Positions 28,619 to 44,300 of a stretch of 64,000 nucleotides of DNA are shown here, piece by piece. Under the pieces are notes generated by a model. It made no database searches and had not been told where the DNA came from. It saw only the letters and a program-made list of their open reading frames with translations. The stretch comes from Echiichthys vipera. Taxonomy: Eukaryota; Chordata; Actinopteri; Perciformes; Trachinidae. The stretch spans positions 34,032,106 to 34,096,105 of the forward strand of contig OY829653.1 of NCBI GenBank assembly GCA_963691815.1. Reading direction: 5' to 3'. Both the position numbers and the translations under genes were made by a program. The stretch's first letter is position 1; each line of letters begins with the position of its first letter.

Positions 28619-30916
28619 AACTAAAAACAGATGCAAAACTCAACAAAAACGTGATGAAACGACTAAAAACAGAGGAAAACACCACAAAAACATGACAAAA
28701 ATGACTAAAAACAGATGAGAACACGACAAAAACGTGATGAAACGTCTAAAAACAGATTAAAACACCACAAAAACATGATAAAACAACTAAAAACAGACGA
28801 AACACACCACAAAAACGTGATGAAACAACCAAAAACAGACGCAAGACACCACAAAAATGTGACAAAAAGACTAAAATCAGATGAAAACAGCGCAAAAACG
28901 TGATGAAACGACTTAATAAGGACGCAAGACACCACTAAAACGTGACAAAATGATTAAAAACAGACAACACCAAAAAAACATGACAAAACGACTAAAAACA
29001 GATGCAAAACTCCACAAAAACAATATGAAACTACTTAAAACAGATGAAAACACAACAAAAACGTGATTAAAAGACTAAAAACAGACGAAAAAACCGCAAA
29101 AACATGACAAAACGACTAAAAACGGATGAAAACACCACAAAAACATGACAAAACTACTAAAAAAAATCAAAACACCACAAAAATATGATAAAACAACTAA
29201 AAACAGACGAAAAAAACACATAAACGTGATGAAACGACTAAAAACAGAAGCAAGACACCACAAAAACAACTAAAAACTGATTAAAATACCACTAAAACGT
29301 GATGAACCGACTTAAAACAAATTAAAACACCACAAAAACGTGATGAAACAACTAAAAACAGACAGAAAGCTCAACAAAAACATGACAAATCGACTAAAAA
29401 CAGACGCAAAACTCCACAAAATCGTGATGAAACGACTAAAAACAGATGAAAACACCACAAAAACTTGATAAAACAACTACAAAACAGACGAAATACACCA
29501 CAAAAACATGAAAAAACAAATAAACACAGATGAGAAGACCTCGAAAAGGTGATAAAAACGACTAAAAACAGATGAAACACCACAAAAACGTGGAAAAACG
29601 ACTAAAAACATATGAAAACACCACAAAAACGTGATGAAACGACTTAAAACAGATGAAAAAACCACAAAAACGTGATGAAACAACTAAAAACAGACGCAAG
29701 ACACTACAAAAACGACTAAAAACAGATGAAAACACCACAGAAACGTAATGAAACGCCTCAAAACAGATGAAAACACTAAAAAACATGACAAAAAAAATAA
29801 AAACAGACAAAAACACCACAAAAACGTGATGAAAAGACTAAAAACACCCGAAAACACCACAAATATGTGATGAAACAACTTAAAAATGACGCAAGACACC
29901 ACTAAAACGTGACAAAATTATTAAAAACAGACAAAACCAAAAAAACATGACAAAACGACTAAAAACAGAAGCAAAACTCCACAAAAACATTATGAAACGA
30001 CTTAAAACAGATGAAAACACCACAAAAACGTGATGAAACGACTAAAAACAGACGAAAACACCACAAAAACATGACAAAACTACTAAAAACGGATGAAAAC
30101 ACCACAAAAACATGACAAAACAACTAAAAACGGATGAAAACACCACAAAAACATGACGAAATGACCAAAAAAAGATCAAAACATCACAAAAATATGATAA
30201 AACAACTAAAAACAGACGAAAACACCACAAAAACGTGATGAAACGACTAAAGACAGACGCAAGACACCACAAATACAACAAAAAACTGATTAAAATACCA
30301 CTAAAACGTGATGAACCGACTTAAAACAAATGAAAACACCAAATAAACTGACAAAACTACCAAAAACAGACAAAGGCTCCACAAAAACATTACAAAACGA
30401 CTAAAAACAGACGCAAAACTCCACAAAAACATTATTAAACGACTTAAAACAGATGAAAACACCACAAAAATGTGACAAAACGACTAAAAACAGACAAAAA
30501 CACCACATGAACATGACACAACAACTAAAAACAGACGCAAAACTCCAGAAAAACATGATGAAATGTCTAAAAACAGATGAAAACACTACAAAAATGTGAC
30601 AAAAGCGACTAAAAACTGATGAAAACACCACAAAAACGTGATAAAACAACTATAAACAGACGAAACACACCACAAAAACGTGATGAAACGACTAAAAACA
30701 AACGCAAGACACCACAAAAACGACTAAAAACAGATGAAAACACCACACAAACGTGATGAAACAACTAAAAACAGATGCAAAACTCAACAAAAACGTGATG
30801 AAACGACTTACAACAGACGAAAACACCACAAATGTGATGAAACGACTTAAAACAGATGAAAACACCACAAAAACTACACAAAAACGACTAAAAACGGATG
30901 AAAACACCAAAAAAAA
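28619..30916. repeat. Diverged monomer stretch without a close tandem partner
   Basis: The same 41/42-bp monomers continue, but I found no constant-offset partner for most of this segment. Around 28.9-29.9 kb the order of variants resembles 4.4-5.4 kb and 8.8-9.2 kb with many substitutions, for example AAATCGTGATGAAACGAC followed by CTTGATAAAACAACTAC. Private variants such as ACATAAACGTGATG near 29,218 and CATGAACATGACACAAC near 30,506 are seen here. No gene is visible. Confidence 0.7.
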
Positions 30917-31753
30917 CGTTATAAAACAACTATGAACAGACGAAACACACCACAAAAACGTGATGAAACGACTAAAAACTAACGCAAGACACAACAAAAA
31001 CGACTAAAAACTGATGAAAACACCACAAAAACGTGATGAAACAACTAAAAACAGATGCAAAACTCAACAAAACGTGATGAAACGACTAAAAACAGATGAA
31101 AACACCACAAAAACGTGATAAAACAACTAAAAACAGACGAAACACACCACAAAAACGTGATGAAACAACCAAAAAGAGATGCACAATACCACAAAAATGT
31201 GACAAAAAGACTAAAAACAGATGAAAACAGCGCAAAAACGTGATGAAACGCCTAACAACAGATGAAAACACAACAAAAACATGACAAAACAACTAAAAAC
31301 AGACGAAAACACCACAAAAACGTGATGAAATGACAAAAAACACACAAAAACACCACAAATATGTGATGAAACGACTTAAAAATGACGCAAGACACCACTA
31401 AAACGTGACAAAATGATTAAAAACAGACAACACTAAAAAAACATGACAAAACGACTAAAAACAGACGCAAAACTCCACAAAAACATGTCGAAATGACCAA
31501 AAAAAGATCAAAACATCACAAAAATATGATAAAACAACCAAAAACAGACGAAAACACCACAAAAACGTGATGAAACAACTAAAAACAGACGGAAAGCTAA
31601 AAAAAAACATCTCAAAACGACTAAAAACAGATGCAAAACTCAAAAAAATCGTGATTAAGCGACTAAAAACTGATGAAAAAAACACAAAAACTTGATAAAA
31701 CAACTAAAAAACAGACGAAACACACCACAAAAACGTGATGAAACGACTAAAAT

Positions 31754-32471
31754 CAGATATAAACACCAAAAAAACTGACAAAACTACCAAAAACAGACCA
31801 AGACTCCACAAAAACATTACAACTCTTAAAAACAGACGCAAAACTCCACAAAAACATTATGAAACGACTAAAAACAGATGAAAACACCACAAAAACGTGA
31901 TGAAACGACTAAAAAGAGACGAAAACACCACAAGAACATGAAAAAACTACTGAAAACGGATGAAAACACCTCGAAAAGGTGACAAAAACGACTAAAAACA
32001 GATGAAAACACCACAAATGTGATGAAACGACTTAAAACAGATGAAAACACCACAAAAACTAGACAAAAACTTGATAAAACAACTAAAAAACAGACGAAAC
32101 ACACCACAAACGACTTAAAACAGATGAAAACACCACAAAAACTAGACAAAAACTTGATAAAACAACTAAAAAACAGACGAAACACACCACAAAAACGTGA
32201 TGAAACGACTAAAATCAGATATAAACACCAAAAAAACTGACAAAACTACCAAAAACAGACCAAGACTCCACAAAAACATTACAACTCTTAAAAACAGACG
32301 CAAAACTCCACAAAAACATTATGAAACGACTAAAAACAGATGAAAACACCACAAAAACGTGATGAAACGACTAAAAAGAGACGAAAACACCACAAGAACA
32401 TGAAAAAACTACTGAAAACGGATGAAAACACCTCGAAAAGGTGACAAAAACGACTAAAAACAGATGAAAAC
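31754..32471. repeat. 462-bp offset duplication
   Basis: CAGATATAAACACC at 31754 recurs at 32216, an offset of 462 bp (11 x 42). Identity runs for about 255 bp, through the unusual ACATTACAACTCTTAAAAAC and the CCTCGAAAAGGTGAC motif, to about 32,009/32,471. These private motifs make the duplication unambiguous. Confidence 0.88.
32028..32193. repeat. 83-bp dimer tandem duplication
   Basis: The block beginning CGACTTAAAACAGATG and containing ACTAGACAAAAACTTG occurs at 32028-32110 and immediately again at 32111-32193. The two look base-identical. The length equals one 41-mer plus one 42-mer, so this is a direct dimer duplication. The first copy ends in a shortened monomer (CACCACAAACGAC). Confidence 0.9.
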
Positions 32472-33626
32472 ACCACAAAAACGTTATAAAACAACTATGA
32501 ACAGACGAAACACACCACAAAAACGTGATGAAACGACTAAAAACTAACGCAAGACACAACAAAAAAGATTAAAAACAGATGAAAACACCACAAAAACGTG
32601 ATGAAACAACTAAAAACAGATGCAAAACTCAACAAAAACGTGATGAAACGACTAAAAACAGATGAAAACACCACAAAAACTTGATAAAACAACTAAAAAC
32701 AGACAAAACACACCACAAAAACGTGATGAAACAACCAAAAAGAGATGCACAATACCACAAAAATGTGACAAAAAGACTAAAAACAGATGAAAACAGCGCA
32801 AAAACGTGATGAAATGCCTAACAACAGATGAAAACACAACAAAAACATGACAAAACAACTAAAAACAGACGAAAACACCACAAAAACGTGACAAAACAAC
32901 TAAAAACAGACGAAAACACCACAAAAACGTGATGAAACGACAAAAAACACACAAAAACACCCCAAATATGTGATGAAACGACTTAAAAATGACGCAAGAC
33001 ACCACTAAAACGTGACAAAATGATTAAAAACAGACAACACTAAAAAAACATGACAAAACGACTAAAAACAGACGCAAAACTCCACAAAAACATGTCGAAA
33101 TGACCAAAAAAAGATCAAAACATCACAAAAATATGATAAAACAACCAAAAACAGACGAAAACACCACAAAAACGTGATGAAACAACTAAAAACAGACGGA
33201 AAGCTAAAAAAAACCATCTCAAAACGACTAAAAACAGACGCAAAACTCAAAAAAATCGTGATGAAGCGACTAAAAACTGATGAAAAAAACACAAAAACTT
33301 GATAAAACAACTAAAAAACAGACGAAACACACCACAAAAACGTGATGAAACGACTAAAAACAAACGCAAGACACCACAAAAACGACTAAAAACAGATGAA
33401 AACACCACAAAAACGTGATGAAACAACTAAAAACAGATGCAAAACTCAACAAAAACGTGATAAAACGACTAAAAAGAGACGAAACGCACCACAAAAACGT
33501 GATGAAACGACCAAAAACAGACGCAAGACACCACAAAAATGTGACAAAGAGACTAAAATCAGATGAAAACAGCCCAAAAACATTATGAAATGATTAAAAA
33601 CAGATGAAAACGCCACAAAAACTAGA

Positions 33627-36522
33627 CAAAAACGACTAAAAACGGATGAAAACACCACAAAAACGTGATAAAACAACTATAAACAGACGAAACACACCAC
33701 AAAAACGTGATGAAACGACTAAAAACTAACGCAAGACACCACAAAAACGACTAAAAACAGATAAAAAACACCACAAAAACGTGATGAAACAACTAAAAAT
33801 AGATGCAAAACTCAACAAAAACGTGATGAAACGACTAAAAACAGACGAAACACACCACAAAAACGTGATGAAACGACCAAAAAATAGACGCACGATACGA
33901 CAAAAATATGACAAAAAGACTAAAAACAGATGCAAACAGCGCAAAAACGTGATGAAACGCCTAACAACAGATGAAAAGACAACAAAAACATGACAAAACA
34001 ACTAAAAACAGACGAAAACACCACAAAAACGGGATGAAACGACAAAAAACACACGAAAACACCACAAATATGTGATGAAACGACTTAAAAATGACGCAAG
34101 ACACCACTAAAACGTGACAAAATGATTAAAAACAGACAACACCAAAAAAACATGACAAAACGACTAAAAACAGACGCAAAACTCCACACAAACATTATGG
34201 AACGACTAAAAACGGATGAAAACACCACAAAAACATGACGAAATGACCAAAAAAACATCCAAATATCACAAAAATATGATAAAACAACTAAAAACAGACA
34301 AAAACACCACAAAATTGTGATGAAATGACTTAAGACAGACGCAAGACACCACAAAAACAACTAAAAACTGATTAAAATACCACTAAAACGTGATGAACCG
34401 ACTTAAAACAAATGAAAACACCACAAAAACGTGATGAAACAACTAAAATCAGATGTAAACACCAAAAAAACCTGACAAAACGACTAAAAACAGACCAAGA
34501 CTCCAAAAAAATATGACAAAACGACTAAAAACAGATGCAAAACTCCACAAAAACATTATGAAACGACTTAAAACAGATGAAAACACCACAAAAAAGTGAT
34601 GAAACGACTTAAAACAAATGAAAACACAACAAAAACGTGATAAAACAACTAAAAAAACAGACGAAACACAACACAAAAACATTATGAAACGACCAAAAAC
34701 AGACGCAAGACACCACAAAAATGTGACAAAAAGACTAAAAACAGATGAAAACAGCGCAAAAACGTGATGAAACGCCTAACAACAGATGAAATCACAACAA
34801 AAACATGACAAAACAACTAAAAAAAGACGAAAACACCACAAATATGTGATGAAACGACTTAAAAATTACGCAAGACACCACTAAAACGTGACAAAATGAT
34901 TAAAAACAGACAACACCACAAAAACATGACAAAACGACTAAAAACAGACGCAAAACTCCACAAAAACGTTATAAAAACGACTTAAAACAGATGAAAACAC
35001 AACAAAAACGTGATGAAACGACTAAAAACAGATGAAAACATGACAAAAACATGACACAAAGACTAAAATCGGATGAAAACACTCGAAAAGGTGACAAAAA
35101 CGACTAAAAACAGATGAAAACACCACAAAAACGTGAAAAAAAGACTAAAAACAGATAAAAACACCACTAAAATATGATAAAACAACTAAAACAGACAAAA
35201 CACACCACAAAAACGTTATGAAACAACTAAAAAAAAGACGCAAGACACCAAAAAAACAACTGAAAAAAGACGAAAACATCACAAAAACGTGATGAAATTA
35301 CTAAAAACAGACGAAAACACCACAAAACGTGATGAACCGACTTAAAACAGATGAAAACACCACAAAAATGTGACAAAAACGACTAAAAACGGATGAAAAC
35401 ACCACAAAAAAGTGATGAAATGACTAAAAACACACGAAAAAAACCCAAATATGTGATGAAACGACTTAAAAATTACGCAAGACACCACTAAAACGTGACA
35501 AAATGATTTAAAACAGACAACACCACAAAAACATGACAAAACGACTAAAAACAGACGCAAAACTCCACAAAAACATTATGAAACGACTAAAAACAGATGA
35601 AAACGCCACAAAAACTAGACAAAAACGACTAAAAACGGATGAAAACACCGGAAAAAAAACGTGATAAAACAATTATAAACAGACGAAACACACCACAAAA
35701 ACGTGATGAAACGACTAAAAACTAACGCAAGACACCACAAAAACGACTTAAAACAGATAAAAAACACCACAAAAACGTGATGAAACAACTAAAAATAGAT
35801 GCAAAACTCAACAAAAACGTGATGAAACGACTAAAAACAGATGAAAACACCACAAAAACGTGATAAAACAACTAAAAACAGACGAAACACACCACAAAAA
35901 CGTGATGAAACGACCAAAAATAGACGCACGATACCACAAAAATATGACAAAAAGACTAAAAACAGATGCAAACAGCGCAAAAACGTGATGAAACGCCTAA
36001 CAACAGATGAAAACACAACAAAAACATGACAAAACAACTAAAAACAGACGAAAACACCACAAAAACGTGATGAAACGACTAAAAACAAATGAAAACACCA
36101 CAAAAACATGACAAAACAACTAAAAACATATCAAAACACCACAAAAACGTGATGAAACGACTAAAAACAGAGGAAAACACCACAAATATGTGATGAAAGG
36201 CCTTAAAACAGACACAAAACACCACAAAAACATGGAAAACGACTAAAAACAGACGAAAACACCACTAAAACGTGACAAAACGACTAAAAACAGACGAAAA
36301 CACCAACAAAAACGTGATGAAACGACTAAAATCAGACGAAAACACCACAAATACGTTATGAAACGACTTAAAACAGATGAAAACACCACAAAAACATGAC
36401 AAAAATGACTAAAACAGATGAAAACACCACAAAAACGTGATGAAACGACTAAAAATAGACGAAAACACAACAAATACGTTATGAAACAACTTAAAACAGA
36501 TGAAAACACCACAAAAACATGA
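33627..36522. repeat. 2,896-bp HOR, copy 1
   Basis: All compared lines recur at offset 2,896 bp. Diagnostic sequences include AATAGACGCACGATACGAC near 33,885, CCACACAAACATTATGGAAC near 34,183, AACATCCAAATATCAC near 34,254 and CACCGGAAAAAAAACG near 35,645. The unit has internal paralogy: AGATAAAAAACACCAC occurs at 33759 and again at 35755, 1,996 bp apart, in similar surroundings. That spacing explains the shorter 900-bp unit at 56.3 kb. Confidence 0.9.
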
Positions 36523-39418
36523 CAAAAACGACTAAAAACGGATGAAAACACCACAAAAACGTGATAAAACAACTATAAACAGACGAAACACACCACAAAA
36601 ACGTGATGAAACGACTAAAAACTAACGCAAGACACCACAAAAACGACTAAAAACAGATAAAAAACACCACAAAAACGTGATGAAACAACTAAAAATAGAT
36701 GCAAAACTCAACAAAAACGTGATGAAACGACTAAAAACAGACGAAACACACCACAAAAACGTGATGAAACGACCAAAAAATAGACGCACGATACGACAAA
36801 AATATGACAAAAAGACTAAAAACAGATGCAAACAGCGCAAAAACGTGATGAAACGCCTAACAACAGATGAAAAGACAACAAAAACATGACAAAACAACTA
36901 AAAACAGACGAAAACACCACAAAAACGGGATGAAACGACAAAAAACACACGAAAACACCACAAATATGTGATGAAACGACTTAAAAATGACGCAAGACAC
37001 CACTAAAACGTGACAAAATGATTAAAAACAGACAACACCAAAAAAACATGACAAAACGACTAAAAACAGACGCAAAACTCCACACAAACATTATGGAACG
37101 ACTAAAAACGGATGAAAACACCACAAAAACATGACGAAATGACCAAAAAAACATCCAAATATCACAAAAATATGATAAAACAACTAAAAACAGACAAAAA
37201 CACCACAAAATTGTGATGAAATGACTTAAGACAGACGCAAGACACCACAAAAACAACTAAAAACTGATTAAAATACCACTAAAACGTGATGAACCGACTT
37301 AAAACAAATGAAAACACCACAAAAACGTGATGAAACAACTAAAATCAGATGTAAACACCAAAAAAACCTGACAAAACGACTAAAAACAGACCAAGACTCC
37401 AAAAAAATATGACAAAACGACTAAAAACAGATGCAAAACTCCACAAAAACATTATGAAACGACTTAAAACAGATGAAAACACCACAAAAAAGTGATGAAA
37501 CGACTTAAAACAAATGAAAACACAACAAAAACGTGATAAAACAACTAAAAAAACAGACGAAACACAACACAAAAACATTATGAAACGACCAAAAACAGAC
37601 GCAAGACACCACAAAAATGTGACAAAAAGACTAAAAACAGATGAAAACAGCGCAAAAACGTGATGAAACGCCTAACAACAGATGAAATCACAACAAAAAC
37701 ATGACAAAACAACTAAAAAAAGACGAAAACACCACAAATATGTGATGAAACGACTTAAAAATTACGCAAGACACCACTAAAACGTGACAAAATGATTAAA
37801 AACAGACAACACCACAAAAACATGACAAAACGACTAAAAACAGACGCAAAACTCCACAAAAACGTTATAAAAACGACTTAAAACAGATGAAAACACAACA
37901 AAAACGTGATGAAACGACTAAAAACAGATGAAAACATGACAAAAACATGACACAAAGACTAAAATCGGATGAAAACACTCGAAAAGGTGACAAAAACGAC
38001 TAAAAACAGATGAAAACACCACAAAAACGTGAAAAAAAGACTAAAAACAGATAAAAACACCACTAAAATATGATAAAACAACTAAAACAGACAAAACACA
38101 CCACAAAAACGTTATGAAACAACTAAAAAAAAGACGCAAGACACCAAAAAAACAACTGAAAAAAGACGAAAACATCACAAAAACGTGATGAAATTACTAA
38201 AAACAGACGAAAACACCACAAAACGTGATGAACCGACTTAAAACAGATGAAAACACCACAAAAATGTGACAAAAACGACTAAAAACGGATGAAAACACCA
38301 CAAAAAAGTGATGAAATGACTAAAAACACACGAAAAAAACCCAAATATGTGATGAAACGACTTAAAAATTACGCAAGACACCACTAAAACGTGACAAAAT
38401 GATTTAAAACAGACAACACCACAAAAACATGACAAAACGACTAAAAACAGACGCAAAACTCCACAAAAACATTATGAAACGACTAAAAACAGATGAAAAC
38501 GCCACAAAAACTAGACAAAAACGACTAAAAACGGATGAAAACACCGGAAAAAAAACGTGATAAAACAATTATAAACAGACGAAACACACCACAAAAACGT
38601 GATGAAACGACTAAAAACTAACGCAAGACACCACAAAAACGACTTAAAACAGATAAAAAACACCACAAAAACGTGATGAAACAACTAAAAATAGATGCAA
38701 AACTCAACAAAAACGTGATGAAACGACTAAAAACAGATGAAAACACCACAAAAACGTGATAAAACAACTAAAAACAGACGAAACACACCACAAAAACGTG
38801 ATGAAACGACCAAAAATAGACGCACGATACCACAAAAATATGACAAAAAGACTAAAAACAGATGCAAACAGCGCAAAAACGTGATGAAACGCCTAACAAC
38901 AGATGAAAACACAACAAAAACATGACAAAACAACTAAAAACAGACGAAAACACCACAAAAACGTGATGAAACGACTAAAAACAAATGAAAACACCACAAA
39001 AACATGACAAAACAACTAAAAACATATCAAAACACCACAAAAACGTGATGAAACGACTAAAAACAGAGGAAAACACCACAAATATGTGATGAAAGGCCTT
39101 AAAACAGACACAAAACACCACAAAAACATGGAAAACGACTAAAAACAGACGAAAACACCACTAAAACGTGACAAAACGACTAAAAACAGACGAAAACACC
39201 AACAAAAACGTGATGAAACGACTAAAATCAGACGAAAACACCACAAATACGTTATGAAACGACTTAAAACAGATGAAAACACCACAAAAACATGACAAAA
39301 ATGACTAAAACAGATGAAAACACCACAAAAACGTGATGAAACGACTAAAAATAGACGAAAACACAACAAATACGTTATGAAACAACTTAAAACAGATGAA
39401 AACACCACAAAAACATGA
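36523..39418. repeat. 2,896-bp HOR, copy 2
   Basis: This matches copy 1 throughout at offset 2,896 and appears base-identical in the lines compared. At 39,419 it continues as CAAAAATGACTAAAAACAG rather than CAAAAACGACTAAAAACGG, so a third tandem copy does not start here. Its last ~900 bp are the source type of the extra unit found at 56.3-57.2 kb. Confidence 0.9.
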
Positions 39419-41346
39419 CAAAAATGACTAAAAACAGATGAAAACACCACAAAAACGTAATGAAACGACTAAAAACAGATGAAAACACCACAAAACGTGA
39501 TAAGACAACTAAAAACAGACGAAACACACCACAAAAACGTGATGAAACGACTAAAACAGACGCAAGACACCGCAAAAAAAACTAAAAACAGATGAAAACA
39601 CCACAAAAACGTGATGAAACCACTTAAAACAGATGAAAACACCACAAAACCGTGATGAAACAACTAAAAACAGACGCAAAACTCCACAAAAACATGATGA
39701 ATAGACTAAAAACAGACGCAAAACTCCAAAGGAACATGACAAAACGACTAAAAACAGATGAAAACACCACTAAAATGTGACAAAACGATTAAAAACAGAC
39801 AACACCACAAAAACATGACAAAACGACTAAAAAGAGACGCTAAACTCCACAAAAACGTTATAAAAACGACTAAACACGGATGAAAACACCACAAAAACGT
39901 GATGAAACGACTAAAAACAGATGAAAACACCACAAAACGTGATAAGACAACTAAAAACAGACGAAACACACCACAAAAACGTGATGAAACGACAAAAAAC
40001 AGACGCAAGACACCGCAAAAAAACTAAAAACAGATGAAAACACCACAAAAACGTGATGAAACCACTCAAAACTGATGAAAACACCACAAAACCGTGATGA
40101 AACAACTAAAAACAGATGCAAAACTCAACAGAAACGTGATGAAACGACTAAAAACAGAGGAAAACACCACAAAAACATGACAAAACGACTAAAAACAGAC
40201 CCAAAACTCCACAAAAACATTATAAAAACGACTAAACACGGATGAAAACACCACAAAAACGTGATGAAACGACTAAAAACAGACGAAAAATTCCACAGAA
40301 ACATGACAAAATGACTAAAAACTGTTTGAATACCACTAAATCGTGACAAAACGACTAAAAACAGACGAAAACACCAACAAAAACGTGATGAAACGACTAA
40401 AATCAAACGAAAACACCACAAATACGTTATTAAACGACTTAAAACAGATGAAAACACCACAAAAACATGACAAAAATGACTAAAAACAGATGAGAACACG
40501 ACAAAAACGTGATGAAACGTCTAAAAACAGATTAAAACACCACAAAAACATGATAAAACAACTAAAAAAAAACGAAAACACCACAAAAACGTGATGAAAC
40601 GACTAAAAACAGACGCAAAACTCCACAAAAACATGATGAATAGACTAAAAACAGACGCAAAACTCCAAAGGAACTGGACAAAACGACTAAAAACAGATGA
40701 AAACACCACTAAAACGTGACAAAACGATTAAAAACAGACAACACCACAAAAACATGACAAAACGACTAAAAACAGACCCAAAACTCCACAAAAACATTAT
40801 AAAAACTACTAAACACGGATGAAAACACCACAAAAACGTGATGAAACGACTAAAAACAGACGAAAACACCACCAAAAACATGACAAAACGACTCAAAACG
40901 GATGAAAACACCACAAAAACATGACAAAACGACCAAAAAAAGATCAAAACACCACAAAAATATGATAAAACAAATAAAAACAGATGAAAACACCACAAAA
41001 AAGTGATGAAACGACTAAAAACAGACGCAAAACTCCACAAATATGTGATGAAACGCCTTAAAACAGACGCAAACACCACAAAAACATGGCAAAACGACTA
41101 AAAACAGACGAAAACTCCACTAAAACGTGACAAAACGACTAAAAACAGACGAAAACACCAACAAAAACGTGATGAAACGACTAAAATCAGACGAAAACAC
41201 CACAAATACGTTATGAAACGACTTAAAACAGATGAAAACACCACAAAAACATGACAAAAATGACTAAAAAAAGATGAAAACACCACAAAAACGTGATGAA
41301 ACGACTAAAAACAGATGAAAACACCACAAAAACGTGATGAAATGAC
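39419..41346. repeat. Single-copy-per-domain module (recurs at 57.2 and 62 kb)
   Basis: This region has the private motifs CTCCAAAGGAACATGAC (near 39,725), CTGTTTGAATACCAC (near 40,321), GACTAAACACGGATG and AGACCCAAAACTCC. The same order recurs at offsets of 17,775 bp (57.2-59.1 kb) and 22,463 bp (61.9-63.8 kb). It is not tandemly repeated locally. Part of it also resembles 46.0-46.4 kb. Confidence 0.85.
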
Positions 41347-44300
41347 TACAAACAGACCAAGACTCCACAAAAACATGACAAAACGACTAAAAACTGACGC
41401 AAAACTCCACAAAAACATTATGAAACGACTAAAAACAGATGAAAACTGCGCAAAAACGTGATGAAACGTCTAAAAACAGATTAAAACACCACAAAAACAT
41501 GATAAAACAACTAAAAAAAGACGAAAACACCACAAATACGTTATGAAACGACTTAAAACAGATGAAAACACCACAAAAACATGACAAAAATGACTAAAAA
41601 CAGATGAAAACACCACAAAAACGTGATGAAACGACCAAAATCAGTCGAAAACACCACAAATACGTTATGAAACGACTTAAAACAGATGAAAACACCACAA
41701 AAACATGACAAAAATGACTAAAAACAGATGAAAACACCACAAAAACGTGATGAAACGACTGAAAACAGATGAAAACACCACAAAACGTGATAAGACAACT
41801 AAAAACAGACGAAACACACCACAAAAACGTGATGAAACGACAAAAAACAGACGCAAGACACTGCAAAAAAAACTAAAAACAGATGAAAACACCACAAATA
41901 CGTGATGAAACCACTCAAAACAGATGAAAACACCACAAAACCGTGATGAAACAACTAAAAACAGATGCAAAACTCCACAAAAACGTCATGAAACGACTAA
42001 AACAGATGAAAACACCAAAAAAACCTGACAAAACGACTACAAACAGACCAAGACTCCACAAAAACATGACAAAACGACTAAAAACTGACGCAAAACTCCA
42101 CAAAAACATTATGAAACGACTAAAAACAGATGAAAACTGCGCAAAAACGTGATGAAACGTCTAAAAACAGATTAAAACACCACAAAAACATGATAAAACA
42201 ACTAAAAAAAGACGAAAACACCACAAATACGTTATGAAACGACTTAAAACAGATGAAAACACCACAAAAACATGACAAAAATGACTAAAAACAGATGAAA
42301 ACACCACAAAAACGTGATGAAACGACTAAAAACAGACGAAAACACCACCAAACACATGACAAAACGACTCAAAACGGATGAAAACACCACAAAAACATGA
42401 CAAAACGACAAAAAAAGATAAAAACACCACAAAAATATGATAAAACAAATAAAAACAGACGAAAACACCACAAAAAAGTGATGAAACGACTAAAAACAGA
42501 CGCAAAACTCCACAAAACATGATGAAACGACTGAAAACAGACGCAAAACTCCAAAAAACATGACAAAACGACTAAAAACTAATGAAAACACCACAAAAAC
42601 ATGACAAAACAACTAAAAACTTATCAAAACACCACAAAAACGTGATGAAACGACTAAAAACAGAGGAAAACACCACAAATATGTGATGAAACGCCTTAAA
42701 ACAGACACAAAACACCACAAAAACATGGCAAAACGACTAAAAACAGACGAAAACACCACTAAAACGTGACAAAACGACTAAAAACAGACGAAAACACCAA
42801 CAAAAACGTGATGAAACGACTAAAAATCAGACGAAAACACCACAAATACGTTATGAAACGACTTAAAACAGATGAAAACACCACAAAAACATGACAAAAA
42901 TGACTAAAACAGATGAAAACACCACAAAAACGTGATGAAACGACTAAAAACAGACGAAAACACCAACAAAAACGTGATGAAACGACTAAAATCAGACGCA
43001 AAACTCCACAAAAACATTATGAAACGACTAAAAACAGATGAAAACTGCGCAAAAACGTGATGAAACGTCTAAAAACAGATTAAAACACCACAAAAACATG
43101 ATAAAACAACTAAAAAAAGACGAAAACACCACAAATACGTTATGAAACGACTTAAAACAGATGAAAACACCACAAAAACATGACAAAAATGACTAAAAAC
43201 AGATGAAAACACCACAAAAACGTGATGAAACGACCAAAATCAGTCGAAAACACCACAAATACGTTATGAAACGACTTAAAACAGATGAAACACCACAAAA
43301 ACATGACAAAAATGACTAAAAACAGATGAAAACACCACAAAAACGTGATGAAACGACTGAAAACAGATGAAAACACCACAAAACGTGATAAGACAACTAA
43401 AAACAGACGAAACACACCACAAAAACGTGATGAAACGACAAAAAACAGACGCAAGACACTGCAAAAAAAACTAAAAACAGATGAAAACACCACAAATACG
43501 TGATGAAACCACTCAAAACAGATGAAAACACCACAAAACCGTGATGAAACAACTAAAAACAGATGCAAAACTCCACAAAAACGTCATGAAACGACTAAAA
43601 CAGATGAAAACACCAAAAAAACCTGACAAAACGACTACAAACAGACCAAGACTCCACAAAAACATGACAAAACGACTAAAAACTGACGCAAAACTTCACA
43701 AAAACATTATGAAACGACTAAAAACAGATGAAAACTGCGCAAAAACGTGATGAAACGTCTAAAAACAGATTAAAACACCACAAAAACATGATAAAACAAC
43801 TAAAAAAAGACGAAAACACCACAAATACGTTATGAAACGACTTAAAACAGATGAAAACACCACAAAAACATGACAAAAATGACTAAAAACAGATGAAAAC
43901 ACCACAAAAACGTGATGAAACGACTAAAAACAGACGAAAACACCACCAAAAACATGACAAAACGACTCAAAACGGATGAAAACACCACAAAAACATGACA
44001 AAACGACAAAAAAAGATCAAAACACCACAAAAATATGATAAAACAAATAAAAACAGACGAAAACACCACAAAAAAGTGATGAAACGACTGAAAACAGACG
44101 CAAAACTCCAAAAAACATGACAAAACGACTAAAAACTAATGAAAACACCACAAAAACATGACAAAACAACTAAAAACTTATCAAAACACCACAAAAACGT
44201 GATGAAACGACTAAAAACAGAGGAAAACACCACAAATATGTGATGAAACGCCTTAAAACAGACACAAAACACCACAAAAACATGGCAAAACGACTAAAAA

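Larger units (their letters stand above)
30917..33358. repeat. HOR domain of ~1.57-1.61 kb, two partial copies
   Basis: 30,917-31,751 matches 32,482-33,358. The offset starts at 1,565-1,566 (CGTTATAAAACAACTATG at 30917 and 32482) and rises to 1,607 after one extra 41-bp monomer near 32,890 in the second copy. Downstream of the match, copy 1 runs into AATCAGATATAAACACC and copy 2 into AACAAACGCAAG. The material between the copies (31,752-32,481) holds two smaller tandem duplications. Confidence 0.82.
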
